64,000 nucleotides of DNA from Ectobius pallidus (GCA_964059195.1 CAXKWD010000011.1:27837791-27901790), one strand, 5' to 3'. Counted from the first letter of the stretch, positions 52,301-55,285 are shown. The notes: generated by a model not told the origin, from the letters alone. Numbers and translations are program-made.

Positions 52301-55285
52301 GAAGAGAAAAGGTTATAAAAATTGTCTTAATGTCTAGAGATATGCTTCAATCAAATCAGTAAATATTTTTTGGTTTGTTCTTTCTCCCCTTCTTTTTAGC
52401 ATTAACTTAAGTTTTTTATTTTACAACTCACATAAAAAAAAACAGTTATTACCTCAAACAGAAGGGTGAACAGATGTATGCGGCCGGCCAGTTTTGAAGC
52501 TGCGCTGGAGTTAATCAATTCATTCACCACTTCCATGTTTGTGTTTCTCCCTTCGTTTAAAACTCGCAACAGATATTTCGACTTCATAGAAATCTGTAAG
52601 AAAATATTATCACCATTATATTAACCTATCCCAGAAACATATTCTACATGTGTGGGATCTTTATAAATAGAAAGCAGCATTTCTGTTCACTTGTACTCAG
52701 CACCCCTTCATGTAAATATTTTCTTGTTATATCTGGCTGGTTTTTGTTTACTACACTTTGCTGACAGATGAAATATATCTTTTATGAGCTGTATCAATTT
52801 ATTCCAATGAAACACCCAGATATTCATCATTGGTTCTGCAAGGACCAATGACACTACTTCCTAGGAAGGTCATGGCCTAACCAAGCAAAGCAACATCTGC
52901 CTCAGTATTTCAACATCATCGGCAGATAGGATTAGGGGACAAGTGTTCAAAATTCTGCCCCCCCTTGACTCTACATGAAATGTCGATTACTTCATATAAA
53001 GTTAATAGGTATAGTTTAGGTTAGAATAGAATTAAATAAAGTCTTCAAAAACACTGGACTTTATCACTTACTGTATCACTGTAAACTTTCTGTATAAAGA
53101 GGTCTAGTTATCTTACTCCATCATATTATCTTGTAAGAAAAAAGAAGAAAAAGAATATATAATATAATCACATATTACTAATATTCTTACTCGGGGTTAT
53201 TAAGTCTTGGCTAAATAAGGGTATACAGAAAAACAACATAGTAACACAGTAACATGACTCAAAACAATTTAATTAATTAATTTTAAAAACTTTACTTGTT
53301 TTACTTGATTTGGATTTCATTTCTGTGGCGAGTATTCTTCTGAATAAATTTAATTTAAAATGAACCCATACTACTTTACTTTTTTTCTATTAGGTTAAAA
53401 ATTCATTATATATTATCCTATTCATACTTAATCTTCATTAATATGAGATGACTCTGGAAGTACGCTATTATACCTTGCATAATAATCAAGATTATACCCT
53501 TGTAGGTCGGCCGCGGTGGTCTAGAGGCAGCGTGCCCGCCTCTAGATCCGCAGGGCGCGGGATCAAACCCGGCCGCGGTCGATGGATTTTTCAGGACGTA
53601 AAAATCCTGGGCACGGAGTCCTCCGGGAGGGACTTTAAGCTGGGGGTCCCGTGTCGTAGATTTACGGCACGTAAAAGAACTCCAAGCCTAAATTAGAGCC
53701 TCTGGACAAAATTTCTCGGCCCTTTCCCGTCCAAGAAATACTTAGTTTCCAGAGGGGGGTTGCGAGGCGATGGGCTTACCACCTGTCCCTCTACCCTCTC
53801 TCGGAACATAAGCATATCAAAATTAGTATAGGTAATGAAACCTCCACTTGGAGGCCCCTTCGCCCCACCTGGGGATCATAGGGTACCAGATACCAGATAC
53901 AGATACCCTTGTAGAAATAAAACTGATATAAAAATTTAAATTGGCCTATGCTATAGCAAATGTCAGTTTACATGAACATCTCTATACATCAGATTAATTT
54001 CATAGTAACTGAAGAATAAGTAGATTTATTTCAGATCTTTACGCTTATATCACAGACATACTGCCAACTCAACATTTACTTGGCTTACTGAATACTTATT
54101 GTATTAATATACACATAACGTGTAATTCATTTATACATTGACAATTTCTCAGCAAGCTAAAGGAATATTATCTATTTTATGGAACCCGAAGGTTCATTGC
54201 CACACTCATCTGAGCCCACCATTCAATCCTATTCTGTGCTAACTCCATCCAACCATCCCTCGCAAATCCTATTTATATATAAATAAATATATTAATGTCC
54301 TATTAATAAGACATATGTATACATCCTGTGGGTTTAAATAAATTAAATCTAGTCCCCTGGTGGTGGCCTAGGGCCTCCAAGTGGATTGTTTCGGTACTTA
54401 GACTAATTTTGTTATGCTTATTTTCAGAGAGAGGGAGAGGGACAGGTGGTAAGCCTATCACCTCACAATTCTTGTAGGAAACTAAGGAATTACCAGGATG
54501 TGAAAGGGCTGAGGTATTTTGTAAAGAGGCTCTAATTTAGGCCTGGAGTTCTTAAACTTGGTGTAAATCTACAATATGAGCCCCCAGCTTAAAGTCCATT
54601 CCAGGTCCATGCCCAGGATTTTTATGTCCTGAAAAATCCATCCAACACAGCAGGTTTTGAACCCGTGACATTCATATCTAGAGGCAGGTACATTACCTCT
54701 TCATCACTGCAGCCGACACAATTAAAAGTGCATTTTTAAAACAAAAGATTTCCCAAGAAAAATAGAAAAATTTCGCATTGAAAACAAATATTTTAATAAG
54801 AAACAAAATATGTGTATTTTTGTAAACCGTGTGTGTGTATAATTTTTTTTTAGAATACTTACCTCTGCCATTAGGGCAGTGAGCATTTCATCTCGCCAAT
54901 TCTCCCCATTGCGCTTACTGATGGTGATGAGCAGATCACAAACACGGTATACTGTATCAGGCAGTGTATCTATCAGGGTCAGACAAGCAGGTAAAGCTGT
55001 GTTTGTGAAGCCGTCTATAGCTTCCTTGCTTAGTGTCTGTGTTTCACTCTCCTGCGAGAAAAATATTACAAGTTACAACTGAGCAAATTACAAATATAAT
55101 AATATACAGAGTGCCCAATTTTGACAACACACCTCTTTTTGTTTCAGTTTTGAAGGTGAATCCTTTTGGCTGTTATCACCTGCAATTTTTTCTCCGACAG
55201 ACATAGCAATTTTTTCTCCGAGAGACATAGCAATTGCTCGAAGCATTTGGTCTTCTTCAGTTAAGTCTACATCCAACGACACATT
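6597..55285 (-). CDS. HUWE1: HUWE1 orthologue (HECT E3 ubiquitin ligase), 16 internal exons
   Basis: HUWE1 (Mule/ARF-BP1) is a very large HECT-type E3 that ubiquitinates nuclear and cytosolic substrates such as p53, MCL1 and histones. Sixteen exons on the minus strand read in the family's order: a UIM ([14 protein letters not shown]), helical repeats containing DTVYRVCDL, a WWE domain (RIWRWFD), an [12 protein letters not shown] block, [39 protein letters not shown] and an acidic Asp/Glu/Ser tract. All fifteen splice junctions have AG/GT borders and matching phases, for a total of 3037 nt. The order and spacing agree with roughly residues 1365-2460 of the vertebrate protein as I recall it. 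Neither the start codon nor the HECT domain is in the window. Introns range from about 85 bp to nearly 12 kb and are full of transposons. Identity rests on recognised motifs, not on a search. Confidence 0.95.
6691..8150. other. HUWE1 intron, no clear element
   Basis: Intronic AT-rich sequence. A stretch near 6752-7000 contains inverted short words (CAAGTCAA/TTGACTTG), but I could not define element ends. Confidence 0.4.
9511..10837 (+). mobile_element. hAT-type DNA transposon with 8-bp TSD
   Basis: A perfect 8-bp duplication AAACCCAC flanks the element (9503-9510 and 10838-10845). The termini are imperfect inverted repeats: CAGGCGCGGTTCTACC on the left, CAGTGGCGGCTCGTG on the inverted right. 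An 8-bp TSD and CAG(T/G)GGCG-like ends are typical of hAT elements. The body contains only a fragment of the transposase. Confidence 0.85.
10330..10735 (+). pseudogene. hAT transposase fragment (DUF4371-like)
   Basis: An open stretch reads [16 protein letters not shown], then [20 protein letters not shown], and later [14 protein letters not shown] and [16 protein letters not shown]. This is the pattern of the DUF4371 region of hAT-family transposases (ZMYM-like elements). The catalytic C-terminal part and dimerisation domain are missing, so it cannot be a complete transposase. Confidence 0.65.
10904..12089 (+). repeat. 5' LTR
   Basis: The LTR is 1186 bp with TG...CA ends forming TGCGCC/GGCGCA inverted repeats. 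The first 46 bp form a hairpin: TGCGCCAA pairs with TTGGCGCA at 10942-10949. A polyadenylation-type AATAAA lies at about 11845-11850, and a second hairpin (CGAAAGGC/GCCTTTCG) near 11910-11945. Short reading frames within it are duplicated exactly in the 3' LTR and are not taken as genes. Confidence 0.93.
12095..12112 (+). promoter_or_regulatory. Candidate primer binding site
   Basis: TGGTAAGCAGAGCGTGG begins 6 bp after the 5' LTR. It resembles TGGTAGCAGAG, the complement of the initiator-Met tRNA 3' end as I recall it, with one extra A. This is inference from one motif. Confidence 0.45.
12329..13660 (+). CDS. gag: Gag polyprotein of the LTR element
   Basis: A 443-residue intact frame starts 240 bp after the 5' LTR. 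Residues about 10-45 ([17 protein letters not shown]) resemble a SAP-like N-terminal segment seen in insect Gypsy-type Gag proteins. Residues about 195-380 look like a retroelement capsid region ([13 protein letters not shown]...[10 protein letters not shown]). A CCHC zinc knuckle [14 protein letters not shown] starts at residue 411, with a basic tail after it. Gag assembles the RNA-packaging particle. The frame ends in UGA, but translation in the same frame stays open for 229 further codons. Confidence 0.88.
   Translation: MARAHVDPDYLLKDDLLYELRLRKVPGEQKELVAVLKDRLKQYLDEPVDVRTFGESEISQLFNVATSRIKQASDGLQDLNASPPERFIHRILQACNRVRDLKLLVVGTNFHQEWENLSSQVPIILKRVNRLDTEVTERVTYEGMLPSTEHRNSFANSEIYSRIDDSATSQACFPHSNVNIPCHNAKPSFILPSNTLTFANLPHPLASILEKCGNFSDETVEKVLHFISFLCDLKTQAAVFHIDEQNLLAYLYSRLSGSFREVALEAINGGLGLDQFHSKLLDLYVPVRARAALVNKYFYRPQSINETLSSYSRCIKLYAKVFRLAMTECEVVDTITEGMSPDTRVKVVFESRPRTFSQLENLCAKVNAVSYSDSLRVEQESPLSSSQVTQSLRSDRARPVAAGNERKPITCYGCGKPGHLVRNCKVAKCNNAKGNSRQNSAAS
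13661..14350 (+). CDS. In-frame extension behind the gag UGA (possible readthrough product)
   Basis: This stretch is in the same frame as gag, directly behind UGA (13658-13660), and is open until UAA at 14348. It has no ATG until about 13921, so it is either reached by readthrough or is a C-terminal part of gag cut off by a nonsense mutation. It encodes a Thr/Asp-rich start, a basic cluster ([13 protein letters not shown]) like a nuclear-localisation or RNA-binding tail, and an acidic/Ser end. The first 20 residues ([13 protein letters not shown]) vaguely recall a retroelement protease start, but no DTGA/DSGA site follows. Function unknown. Confidence 0.5.
   Translation, partial: HKLNRRALGGCNIVCSLVGEKIKTDAVLTTDVTDNNDVDLPTRELISSREVTPTVVINKADVTDNRSQTGRCFRTRTFINSRYHKQHMLQLNLNRSTPPTTNSDSDDSSTHAKRQPRNTAFCENNGPHRKSRKRRKKRKYPILTPDSDLNIAEKENFVPRQIAAISDTKLPMLSVESCNLKMSTLLDGDDVGSLLSSDENTRMSLLSGRIPIIKCLADQRIVARGSRCG
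14351..15662 (+). other. Non-coding interior of the LTR element
   Basis: I see no pol-like reading frame in any frame. A purine stretch with GGGGGAG just before 15663 may be the polypurine tract. The rest may hold packaging or transport signals, which cannot be judged by eye. Confidence 0.5.
15663..16848 (+). repeat. 3' LTR
   Basis: It is the same length as the 5' LTR (1186 bp) and base-for-base the same except for one substitution I noticed (CCCGCGATTG versus CCCGCAATTG near 15944). It is followed by the GGAT target duplication at 16849. Confidence 0.93.
16891..16959 (-). repeat. tRNA-like SINE head fragment
   Basis: On the minus strand an A-box-like TAGCTCTGTGGTAGCGTG is followed about 40 bp later by a B-box-like GATCAAAC. 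There is no pairing acceptor stem, so this is a degraded tRNA-derived SINE head and not a tRNA gene. Confidence 0.5.
17803..17919. repeat. Hairpin MITE (46-bp arms)
   Basis: Arms starting TTATACCCCAATTTAG and ending AAATTGGGGTATAA are near-perfect inverted copies (17803-17848, 17874-17919) around a 25-bp loop. Confidence 0.85.
18413..18557 (-). CDS. HUWE1: HUWE1 exon: SREDN acidic linker
   Basis: The exon is 145 nt, phase 2 in and 0 out, acceptor atttcag and donor gtaatt. It encodes [14 protein letters not shown], then a Glu/Gln/Ser-rich linker ending AEMDDTQ. SREDN resembles the family's NREDSMNIL. An alternative acceptor 14 bp downstream (tttcaag) is possible but breaks the phase. The Harbinger transposon lies in the intron upstream. 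Confidence 0.8.
19376..20461 (+). CDS. Harbinger transposase (HARBI1-like DDE nuclease)
   Basis: An intact 361-residue protein. It has a Ser-rich N-terminus, a helical segment ([16 protein letters not shown]...[11 protein letters not shown]) and a DDE_Tnp_4-type catalytic core. Candidate catalytic residues are Asp167 in CIDGTHI, Asp244 in LLADSAYQ and Glu280 in IERCFGVLK. The length is normal for the family. The enzyme cuts and inserts the element at 3-bp targets, usually with help from the SANT-like partner encoded at 25605-26588. The start ATG gives the full N-terminus and fits the frame. The absence of stops suggests recent activity or domestication. Confidence 0.93.
   Translation: MELTSSSSSSSSSHTSDSSSSDEEDLDLLGAVARPKVFRAPKHPFEVYDDGEFQVRYRLRKDTVARLLDHIGQNIAPVTHRNQSISSINQILITLRFLATGAFQILVGDDMNIHKSTTCRIIKKVIPQIAALHDTYIYMPRNAIEIAEAKASFHLIAGFPSVIGCIDGTHIKIQSPGGENAERYRNRKHYFSYNVQAVCDKNLRIMSIDARWPGSTHDSTVFNASTLNLRFVQGEFPNCFLLADSAYQQKKFILTPILNPQNNAEERYNRSHISTRNCIERCFGVLKRRFPVLALGFRTKQQTTLAAIVAAAVLHNLALEEKEDAPEMEVEANYDDPVPTQDLPDNHGNAVRAAVVDSVFR
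20690..22260 (-). mobile_element. 5'-truncated CR1/Jockey-like LINE, minus strand
   Basis: The fragment contains the reverse transcriptase and C-terminal region of a non-LTR retrotransposon plus a short 3' region. It sits inside the Harbinger element, beside an LTR fragment. The endonuclease half and ORF1 are missing, as expected from incomplete reverse transcription. Confidence 0.8.
20831..22216 (-). CDS. Non-LTR reverse transcriptase (partial ORF2)
   Basis: A 461-residue open frame with no disruption. It shows [66 protein letters not shown] and the catalytic FADDT, then [11 protein letters not shown] and a C-terminal [14 protein letters not shown] block. These are RT domains 1-7 and thumb of CR1/Jockey-type LINEs. 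The frame is preceded by a stop, and the endonuclease is absent, so it is a dead-on-arrival copy whose RT remains intact. Confidence 0.88.
   Translation of the reverse strand: MKHAIVKPLFKKGDKNLPSNYRPISLLTSFSKVFEKVMYNRIIHYLNLNDILTSSQFGFRSGMSTENATFQLTTEILEALDKKKYRYALGIFCDLAKAFDCINHEILLQKLDHYGFDNLTLKWFKSYLSDRTQKVIINGNESNLGVVKNGVLQGSILGPLLFLIFINDLPSNLSDESKVLLFADDTSVLVTGTSQEHLPRIATKAFHELNTWFLANKMTLNIDKTHFIQFRTKNRCISNLEINYGTQLIQEISNVKFLGLQIDQNLDWKTHIEMISPKLSSACFALRILNNILKNDALLMVYFAYFHSVMRYGIIFWGNSSHREKIFRLRKRAIRIICGKKKRESCKPLFEKLKVLTLTGEYNIYSVMCYVVNNIDKFQTNFSVHGRRPTTRNMNDLHRPNNSLKLFQKGAYYSAVQIYNKLPNNIKLLCIQRKSKPFKTAVKEFLITHTFYNLEEYFQLG
22269..22530 (+). repeat. Diverged LTR fragment related to the 10.9-16.8 kb element
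   Basis: It begins TGTGACAATATTTTATTTTT and continues through GGAATTTATTAATAT and TTTGGGGA, as in the complete LTR (TGCGCCAATATTTTATTTTT, ...GAATTTATTAATAT...TTTGGGGA). Its terminal word TGTGAC is paired by TGTCACA at 22309-22315, at the position where the complete LTR has TTGGCGCA. The right border is vague. Confidence 0.65.
22531..23391. other. Harbinger interior, nothing recognised
   Basis: AT-rich sequence between the LTR fragment and the Tc1-like element. A short frame (22505-22729) lacks any recognisable motif. Confidence 0.4.
23612..24610 (+). pseudogene. Tc1-like transposase with two frameshifts
   Basis: The N-terminal paired HTH region ([20 protein letters not shown], then GSGRPRIS) is followed by the catalytic core: IFSDEVSF with the first Asp, [10 protein letters not shown] with the second, and [11 protein letters not shown] with the Glu. 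By my count 35 residues separate the second Asp from the Glu. The reading frame shifts near 24185 (before LHRISGRF) and again near 24450 (after HMRRNW). The three pieces otherwise form a full-length protein of about 330 residues. The copy is inactive, though all three catalytic residues survive. Confidence 0.88.
24848..24925 (-). repeat. tRNA-like sequence inside the Tc1-like element
   Basis: The minus strand shows an A-box-like GATAGCGTAATGGTC and a B box GGTTCGATCCT about 40 bp apart. The T-stem pairs only partly and no acceptor stem is evident. It is more likely a SINE head or pseudo-tRNA than a functional tRNA. Confidence 0.45.
25605..26588 (-). CDS. Harbinger Myb/SANT-like DNA-binding protein, two exons
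   Basis: Exon 1 (26328-26588) encodes a SANT/Myb-like domain: [20 protein letters not shown], then [10 protein letters not shown] and [18 protein letters not shown]. It ends at a GTAAGT donor. Exon 2 (25605-26195) begins after ttccag in phase 0 and gives a disordered middle, a basic stretch (PSKKLKRK) and a C-terminal coiled coil rich in Glu/Lys/Leu ([17 protein letters not shown]). The spliced product has 283 residues. In Harbinger systems this partner binds the transposon ends and brings the transposase to the nucleus. Both exons are uninterrupted. It is convergent to the transposase gene. Confidence 0.85.
27030..27670 (+). pseudogene. Degenerate LINE 3' end (RT C-terminal region)
   Basis: Broken frames read [70 protein letters not shown] and [11 protein letters not shown]. 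This is the C-terminal region of a LINE polyprotein common in arthropod genomes. Several stops and frameshifts make it non-functional. A related 3' fragment lies at 54180-54275 on the other strand. Confidence 0.8.
27697..27895 (-). CDS. HUWE1: HUWE1 exon: acidic segment ending LLER
   Basis: The exon is 199 nt, phase 1 in and 2 out, acceptor atttag and donor gtatgc. It encodes Glu/Ser/Thr-rich, probably disordered sequence ending in [11 protein letters not shown], equivalent to the family's LEDLIDELLERD. A hairpin repeat lies 27 bp upstream of the acceptor, at 27922-28009. Confidence 0.9.
27922..28009. repeat. Hairpin repeat 27 bp upstream of a HUWE1 splice acceptor
   Basis: Arms of about 38 bp starting GTACTTCATTTACTTTTTCTC pair with GAGAAAGAGTAAGTGAAGTAC around a 10-bp loop. 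In the minus-strand transcript the hairpin would fold just before the acceptor at 27896. Confidence 0.8.
28263..28362. repeat. (AAT)n/(AAC)n microsatellite
   Basis: A nearly uninterrupted AAT run with AAC units at its left end lies about 40 bp past the donor of the LDLSSPNM exon. Confidence 0.95.
28403..28638 (-). CDS. HUWE1: HUWE1 exon: [29 protein letters not shown]
   Basis: The exon is 236 nt, phase 2 in and 1 out, with donor gtaagc. The acceptor is taken as the second AG of a gcagcag pair; use of the first would add one Ser. It encodes [12 protein letters not shown], then [15 protein letters not shown] and [14 protein letters not shown], near-invariant in HUWE1. An (AAT)n microsatellite begins about 40 bp beyond the donor. 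Confidence 0.96.
29120..29400. mobile_element. 281-bp palindromic MITE
   Basis: The whole element is a near-perfect inverted repeat. Arms of about 125 bp start GTAGCAAGA(C/T)TGAGAT and meet near 29245-29275 in a CTCTAGCGGC/GCTGCTAGAG region. A diverged single-arm relative lies at 37335-37485. Confidence 0.9.
29600..30565. repeat. Intron segment with recurrent GCCTATTTT/TGCCTAAAA words
   Basis: GCCTATTTT, GTGCCTAAAA and close variants occur about ten times between 29840 and 30430, on the same strand. This looks like the subterminal region of a DNA transposon, but no terminal repeats could be fixed. The open frame at 30307-30555 is low-complexity and not taken as a gene. Confidence 0.4.
30571..30731 (-). 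CDS. HUWE1: HUWE1 exon: VKAALGRAL
   Basis: The exon is 161 nt, phase 0 in and 2 out, acceptor tttacag and donor gtgcgt. It starts [19 protein letters not shown] and continues [16 protein letters not shown]. The split glycine codon joins to HMNNMVR in the next exon. The preceding intron is only 86 bp. Confidence 0.93.
30818..30970 (-). CDS. HUWE1: HUWE1 exon: [14 protein letters not shown]
   Basis: The exon has 51 codons, phase 0/0, acceptor attacag and donor gtaagt. It encodes [14 protein letters not shown] followed by [11 protein letters not shown] and ends in ALVTE, which joins in phase to VKAALGRAL in the next exon. This is one of the most conserved HUWE1 stretches. Confidence 0.95.
31033..32660. 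mobile_element. Non-autonomous pogo/Tigger-like element
   Basis: The ends CAGTAGAACGTC... and, inverted, CAGTAGAATCCCGC... share a further block (GGGTCCAA / GGGACCAG) some 35 bp in, and each is flanked by TA. Such CAGTAGAA... termini with TA targets fit pogo-like elements. No intact transposase is seen. It contains (CTG)n plus poly-T near 31350-31380. Confidence 0.55.
33067..33255 (-). CDS. HUWE1: HUWE1 exon: Lys/Glu linker and [13 protein letters not shown] helix
   Basis: The exon has 63 codons, phase 0/0, acceptor atttcag and donor gtgagt. A charged linker ([16 protein letters not shown]) precedes [19 protein letters not shown] and GQTDMITQ, matching the family's LMPTSTILRLLAELVRSY block. 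The intron upstream holds the Penelope-like element. Confidence 0.92.
33380..35420 (-). mobile_element. Penelope-like element, degenerate
   Basis: Minus-strand remnants of a Penelope-like RT and its GIY-YIG endonuclease lie between direct repeats of AATTTCCACCAAT(G/A)CT(C/G)AG at about 33385 and 35362, which may be terminal repeats of the element. A third, inverted copy of the start (ATGGTGGAAAT, about 35409) forms a hairpin with the right repeat. Confidence 0.75.
33728..35017 (-). pseudogene. Penelope-like RT and GIY-YIG endonuclease remnant
   Basis: From the RT side, [20 protein letters not shown] and [13 protein letters not shown] are hallmark Penelope-like RT sequence. The expected catalytic YVDD box reads RNVNE at about 34762-34776, so both aspartates are lost. 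Downstream, [15 protein letters not shown] is the conserved RT extension. The GIY-YIG endonuclease follows as [18 protein letters not shown] and [18 protein letters not shown]. Stops and frameshifts separate the pieces. Confidence 0.85.
35576..36150. mobile_element. 575-bp element with 17-bp terminal inverted repeats
   Basis: TCAGCAGAGATGCCAAC at 35576 is exactly inverted at 36134-36150. The interior holds a smaller hairpin (about 35983-36050: TGTTAACA...TATAACATCTTTGG). A further GTTGGCATCTCTG copy at about 36280 suggests family members in tandem. No transposase; the minus frame at 35696-35896 is unrecognised. Confidence 0.65.
36432..36609. mobile_element. 178-bp hairpin MITE
   Basis: Arms of about 65 bp, from TCATTAATTACAATGG to ACGTCACAATTTTTGG, are exactly or nearly inverted on the right side. 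The loop of about 45 bp holds CGATGATGGGGATGAGAG. Confidence 0.9.
36695..36855 (-). CDS. HUWE1: HUWE1 exon at the position of the vertebrate BH3 region
   Basis: The exon is 161 nt, phase 1 in and 0 out, acceptor cttacag and donor gtaact. It encodes a Ser/Gly start followed by [13 protein letters not shown] and HQEVDDR. By position it corresponds to the segment that carries the BH3-like motif of mammalian HUWE1, but I see no recognisable LxxxGD motif. Exon status is supported by phase continuity more than by homology. Confidence 0.75.
37335..37485. repeat. Diverged half of the 29120-29400 MITE
   Basis: Shared words with the 29-kb palindrome in order: AGTTCATTCACC, CAGCTGATGATG, CCATTGAAA, GGGTAAATATACCT, GTGAAG, CTCAATCTTGCTAC. 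Only one arm is recognisable. Confidence 0.7.
38150..38374 (-). CDS. HUWE1: HUWE1 exon: variable Ser-rich segment
   Basis: The exon is 225 nt, phase 1 in and 1 out, with a strong acceptor (cttttttcag) and donor (gtaagt). It encodes an acidic start ([14 protein letters not shown]), then [14 protein letters not shown], equivalent to the family's VIYDMLNAL, and ends in a Ser/Asn/Glu-rich tail. Placement rests on phase and the YDLLN match. Confidence 0.85.
38444..38521. repeat. Short hairpin repeat
   Basis: Arms of about 37 bp (GTACCTATAACAGAACACCC... and GGGTAC at the right end) pair with few mismatches around a 4-bp loop. It lies about 70 bp upstream of the acceptor of the exon ending at 38374. 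Confidence 0.8.
38660..38740 (+). repeat. tRNA-like SINE head
   Basis: TAGCACAGTCGCAGAATGC (A-box-like) and GGTTTGATTCCC (B box) are spaced as in a tRNA-derived SINE. The body is not recognisable beyond about 38760. Confidence 0.55.
38765..39565. other. HUWE1 intron, nothing recognised
   Basis: Intronic AT-rich sequence without clear repeat ends or coding sequence. Confidence 0.4.
39566..39725 (-). CDS. HUWE1: HUWE1 exon: [22 protein letters not shown] segment
   Basis: The exon is 160 nt, phase 0 in and phase 1 out, acceptor tcaacag and donor gtaagt. It encodes helical-repeat sequence matching the family's ILRVL...CRNPDIF stretch. The intron towards the previous exon contains a 0.7-kb terminal-inverted-repeat element. 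Confidence 0.88.
39810..40515. mobile_element. Possible TIR element in a HUWE1 intron
   Basis: GGGTCTGTTTTTAAAGTCA on the left resembles the inverse of TGACTTTAAAAAAACGTCCCC on the right. Further inverted words (AAAGTCA.../TGACTTT) are scattered inside. No transposase. The ends are approximate. Confidence 0.4.
40613..41074 (-). CDS. HUWE1: HUWE1 exon: WWE end, charged linker and [12 protein letters not shown] block
   Basis: This is the longest exon here, 154 codons, phase 0/0, acceptor tttttag and donor gtatgt. It starts with [11 protein letters not shown] (end of WWE), passes through a Lys/Glu-rich linker that looks disordered or coiled-coil, and resumes helical repeats with [27 protein letters not shown] and [19 protein letters not shown]. 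These are strongly conserved HUWE1 blocks. The intron to the WWE exon is 109 bp. Confidence 0.96.
41184..41351 (-). CDS. HUWE1: HUWE1 exon: WWE domain
   Basis: The exon has 56 codons, phase 0/0, acceptor ccctag and donor gtattt. It shows the WWE hallmarks: IWRWFD, then [10 protein letters not shown], then YWSGES and [12 protein letters not shown] domains bind ADP-ribose-containing ligands in several ubiquitin ligases. The domain closes in the next exon with VNEETANRR. Confidence 0.95.
41830..43007 (+). pseudogene. LINE ORF1 with 2A-like motif, coiled coil and RNA-binding domain (one frameshift)
   Basis: The frame starts at an ATG 64 bp into the element. A hydrophobic stretch ([13 protein letters not shown]) leads straight into GGVEMNPGP (core 41977-42000), close to the 2A ribosome-skipping consensus D(V/I)ExNPGP, with Gly in place of the leading Asp. 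A coiled coil ([14 protein letters not shown]...) follows, then an L1-ORF1-like RNA-binding segment ([36 protein letters not shown]). A frameshift near 42545 switches frame; it then reads [20 protein letters not shown] and a Thr/Ser/Asn-rich tail to 43007. Confidence 0.8.
43105..43982 (+). repeat. Direct repeats flanking a THAP-like segment
   Basis: About 160 bp starting TAATACTTAAAATATAATGT and ending AAACATTGAAT is present at about 43105-43264 and again at 43821-43981, with roughly a dozen differences. The THAP-like coding fragment lies between them. This may be a local duplication including an intron of the inserted transposon. Confidence 0.8.
43277..44130 (+). pseudogene. P-element/THAP-transposase-like fragment
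   Basis: After an acceptor-like TTGTTCTCAG the sequence reads [10 protein letters not shown], then [15 protein letters not shown], which resembles the C-terminal AVPTIF signature of THAP zinc fingers. A frameshift near 43440 leads to [20 protein letters not shown] and ends at 43700. Further pieces ([14 protein letters not shown] near 44027, [20 protein letters not shown] near 45310) may be later exons. The THAP N-terminal CCCH part is not seen. Confidence 0.45.
44331..45227 (+). mobile_element. IS630/Tc1-superfamily element with ~120-bp inverted repeats
   Basis: The ends GGTGCGGCAGAGGAAACGGA and its inverse CGTCCGTTTCCTCTGCCGCACC belong to inverted repeats of about 120 bp that continue to CAACAGAAACTGCATTATAC. 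TA flanks both ends. The interior encodes only part of a transposase. It sits inside the P/THAP-like insertion in the LINE. Confidence 0.88.
44600..45100 (+). pseudogene. Transposase fragment (DDE C-terminal part)
   Basis: Two frames read [20 protein letters not shown], then [21 protein letters not shown], a stop, DGATAHTA (second catalytic Asp) and later [17 protein letters not shown], which replaces the usual SPDLxxxDxFLWG block. This is the C-terminal half of an insect mariner-like transposase. The N-terminal DNA-binding half and first Asp are deleted. Confidence 0.75.
45696..49252 (+). pseudogene. LINE ORF2: endonuclease, reverse transcriptase, CCHC
   Basis: The endonuclease begins [11 protein letters not shown]...[10 protein letters not shown] and, after a 0.5-kb insertion, resumes with [13 protein letters not shown] and [10 protein letters not shown]. 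The RT shows [70 protein letters not shown] and catalytic FADDLVL. Sequence after FADD is missing (deletion near 48530), and frames change near 48125 and 48545. The C-terminus ends with a CCHC knuckle [17 protein letters not shown]. All essential domains are traceable, but the copy is dead. Confidence 0.85.
46110..46620 (+). pseudogene. Jockey-like LINE C-terminal fragment inserted in ORF2
   Basis: An open stretch reads [19 protein letters not shown], then [21 protein letters not shown] and [18 protein letters not shown]. This is the C-terminal region of Jockey/R1-type LINEs. It separates the two halves of the host element's endonuclease. No target duplication could be fixed. Confidence 0.75.
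49460..51221. other. HUWE1 intron with pogo-like terminus
   Basis: CAGTAGAACCCCACTTATCC at about 49672 is a pogo-type terminus without a visible partner. The rest, apart from the MITE at 50217, shows no element or gene. Confidence 0.4.
50217..50336. mobile_element. 120-bp MITE with perfect 21-bp TIRs
   Basis: AAACTTCACTTGAATTTACAC (50217-50237) is exactly inverted at 50316-50336, with 78 bp between. Confidence 0.85.
51264..51464 (-). CDS. HUWE1: HUWE1 exon: helical repeat before the WWE domain
   Basis: The exon has 67 codons, phase 0/0, acceptor atttcag and donor gtaagt. It contains [18 protein letters not shown] followed by SKRREKM, the conserved helices immediately before the WWE domain. 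The following intron, to 41351, is about 9.9 kb and carries the nested LINE. Confidence 0.94.
51465..52452. other. HUWE1 intron, nothing firm
   Basis: A stretch at about 51885-51935, read on the minus strand (AGAACTCCAATCATCCGGATTAATCC), resembles a pogo-type terminus. Otherwise no gene or element is recognised. Confidence 0.4.
52453..52593 (-). CDS. HUWE1: HUWE1 exon: helical repeat ending LLFE
   Basis: The exon has 47 codons, phase 0/0, acceptor cttacag and donor gtaata. It ends in [10 protein letters not shown], equivalent to the RILLLTLLFE segment of the family, and joins in phase to EMRIPCAQ. The 2.3-kb intron upstream holds two tRNA-derived SINEs and a LINE tail. Confidence 0.92.
53506..53902 (+). 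repeat. tRNA-derived SINE with 12-bp TSD
   Basis: ATACCCTTGTAG flanks the 397-bp element on both sides (53494-53505, 53903-53914). The head has a tRNA A-box-like GTGGTCTAGAGGCAGCG and a B box GGATCAAACCC. The body is GC-rich, unlike the surrounding intron. The tail is an ATACCAG-type short repeat. The intact TSD marks a fairly recent insertion. Confidence 0.92.
54180..54275 (-). repeat. LINE 3' fragment
   Basis: On the minus strand it reads GATTTGCGAGGGATGGTTGG and on, matching the end of the LINE remnant at 27620-27660. It is a 3' scrap without coding value. Confidence 0.65.
54357..54722 (-). repeat. Older copy of the 53.5-kb SINE family
   Basis: Inverted relative to the 53506 copy. Shared blocks are TAGAGGCAG, the B box GGGTTCAAAACC, GGATTTTTCAGGAC, TAAATTAGAGCCTC and CACCTGTCCCTCTCCCTCTC. 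Many substitutions and an unclear TSD show greater age. Confidence 0.82.
54863..55051 (-). CDS. HUWE1: HUWE1 exon: helical repeat ([12 protein letters not shown])
   Basis: The exon has 63 codons, phase 0/0, acceptor ctcgcag and donor gtaagt. The conserved core [20 protein letters not shown] matches the armadillo-like segment that follows the UIM in HUWE1. Only an 81-bp intron separates it from the UIM exon. Confidence 0.93.
55133..55285 (-). CDS. HUWE1: HUWE1 exon: ubiquitin-interacting motif (UIM)
   Basis: This exon has 51 codons, phase 0 at both ends, acceptor ttgcag and donor gtgtgt. It encodes a UIM ([14 protein letters not shown]), a short helix that binds ubiquitin. The segment MS(L/V)GEKIA then occurs twice in tandem because of a 24-bp duplication around 55191-55238. 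A Lys/Gln/Glu-rich linker follows. It is the most upstream exon I can identify in the window. The UBA-domain exon expected before it was not found between 55.3 and 64 kb, so that intron exceeds 8.7 kb. Confidence 0.93.
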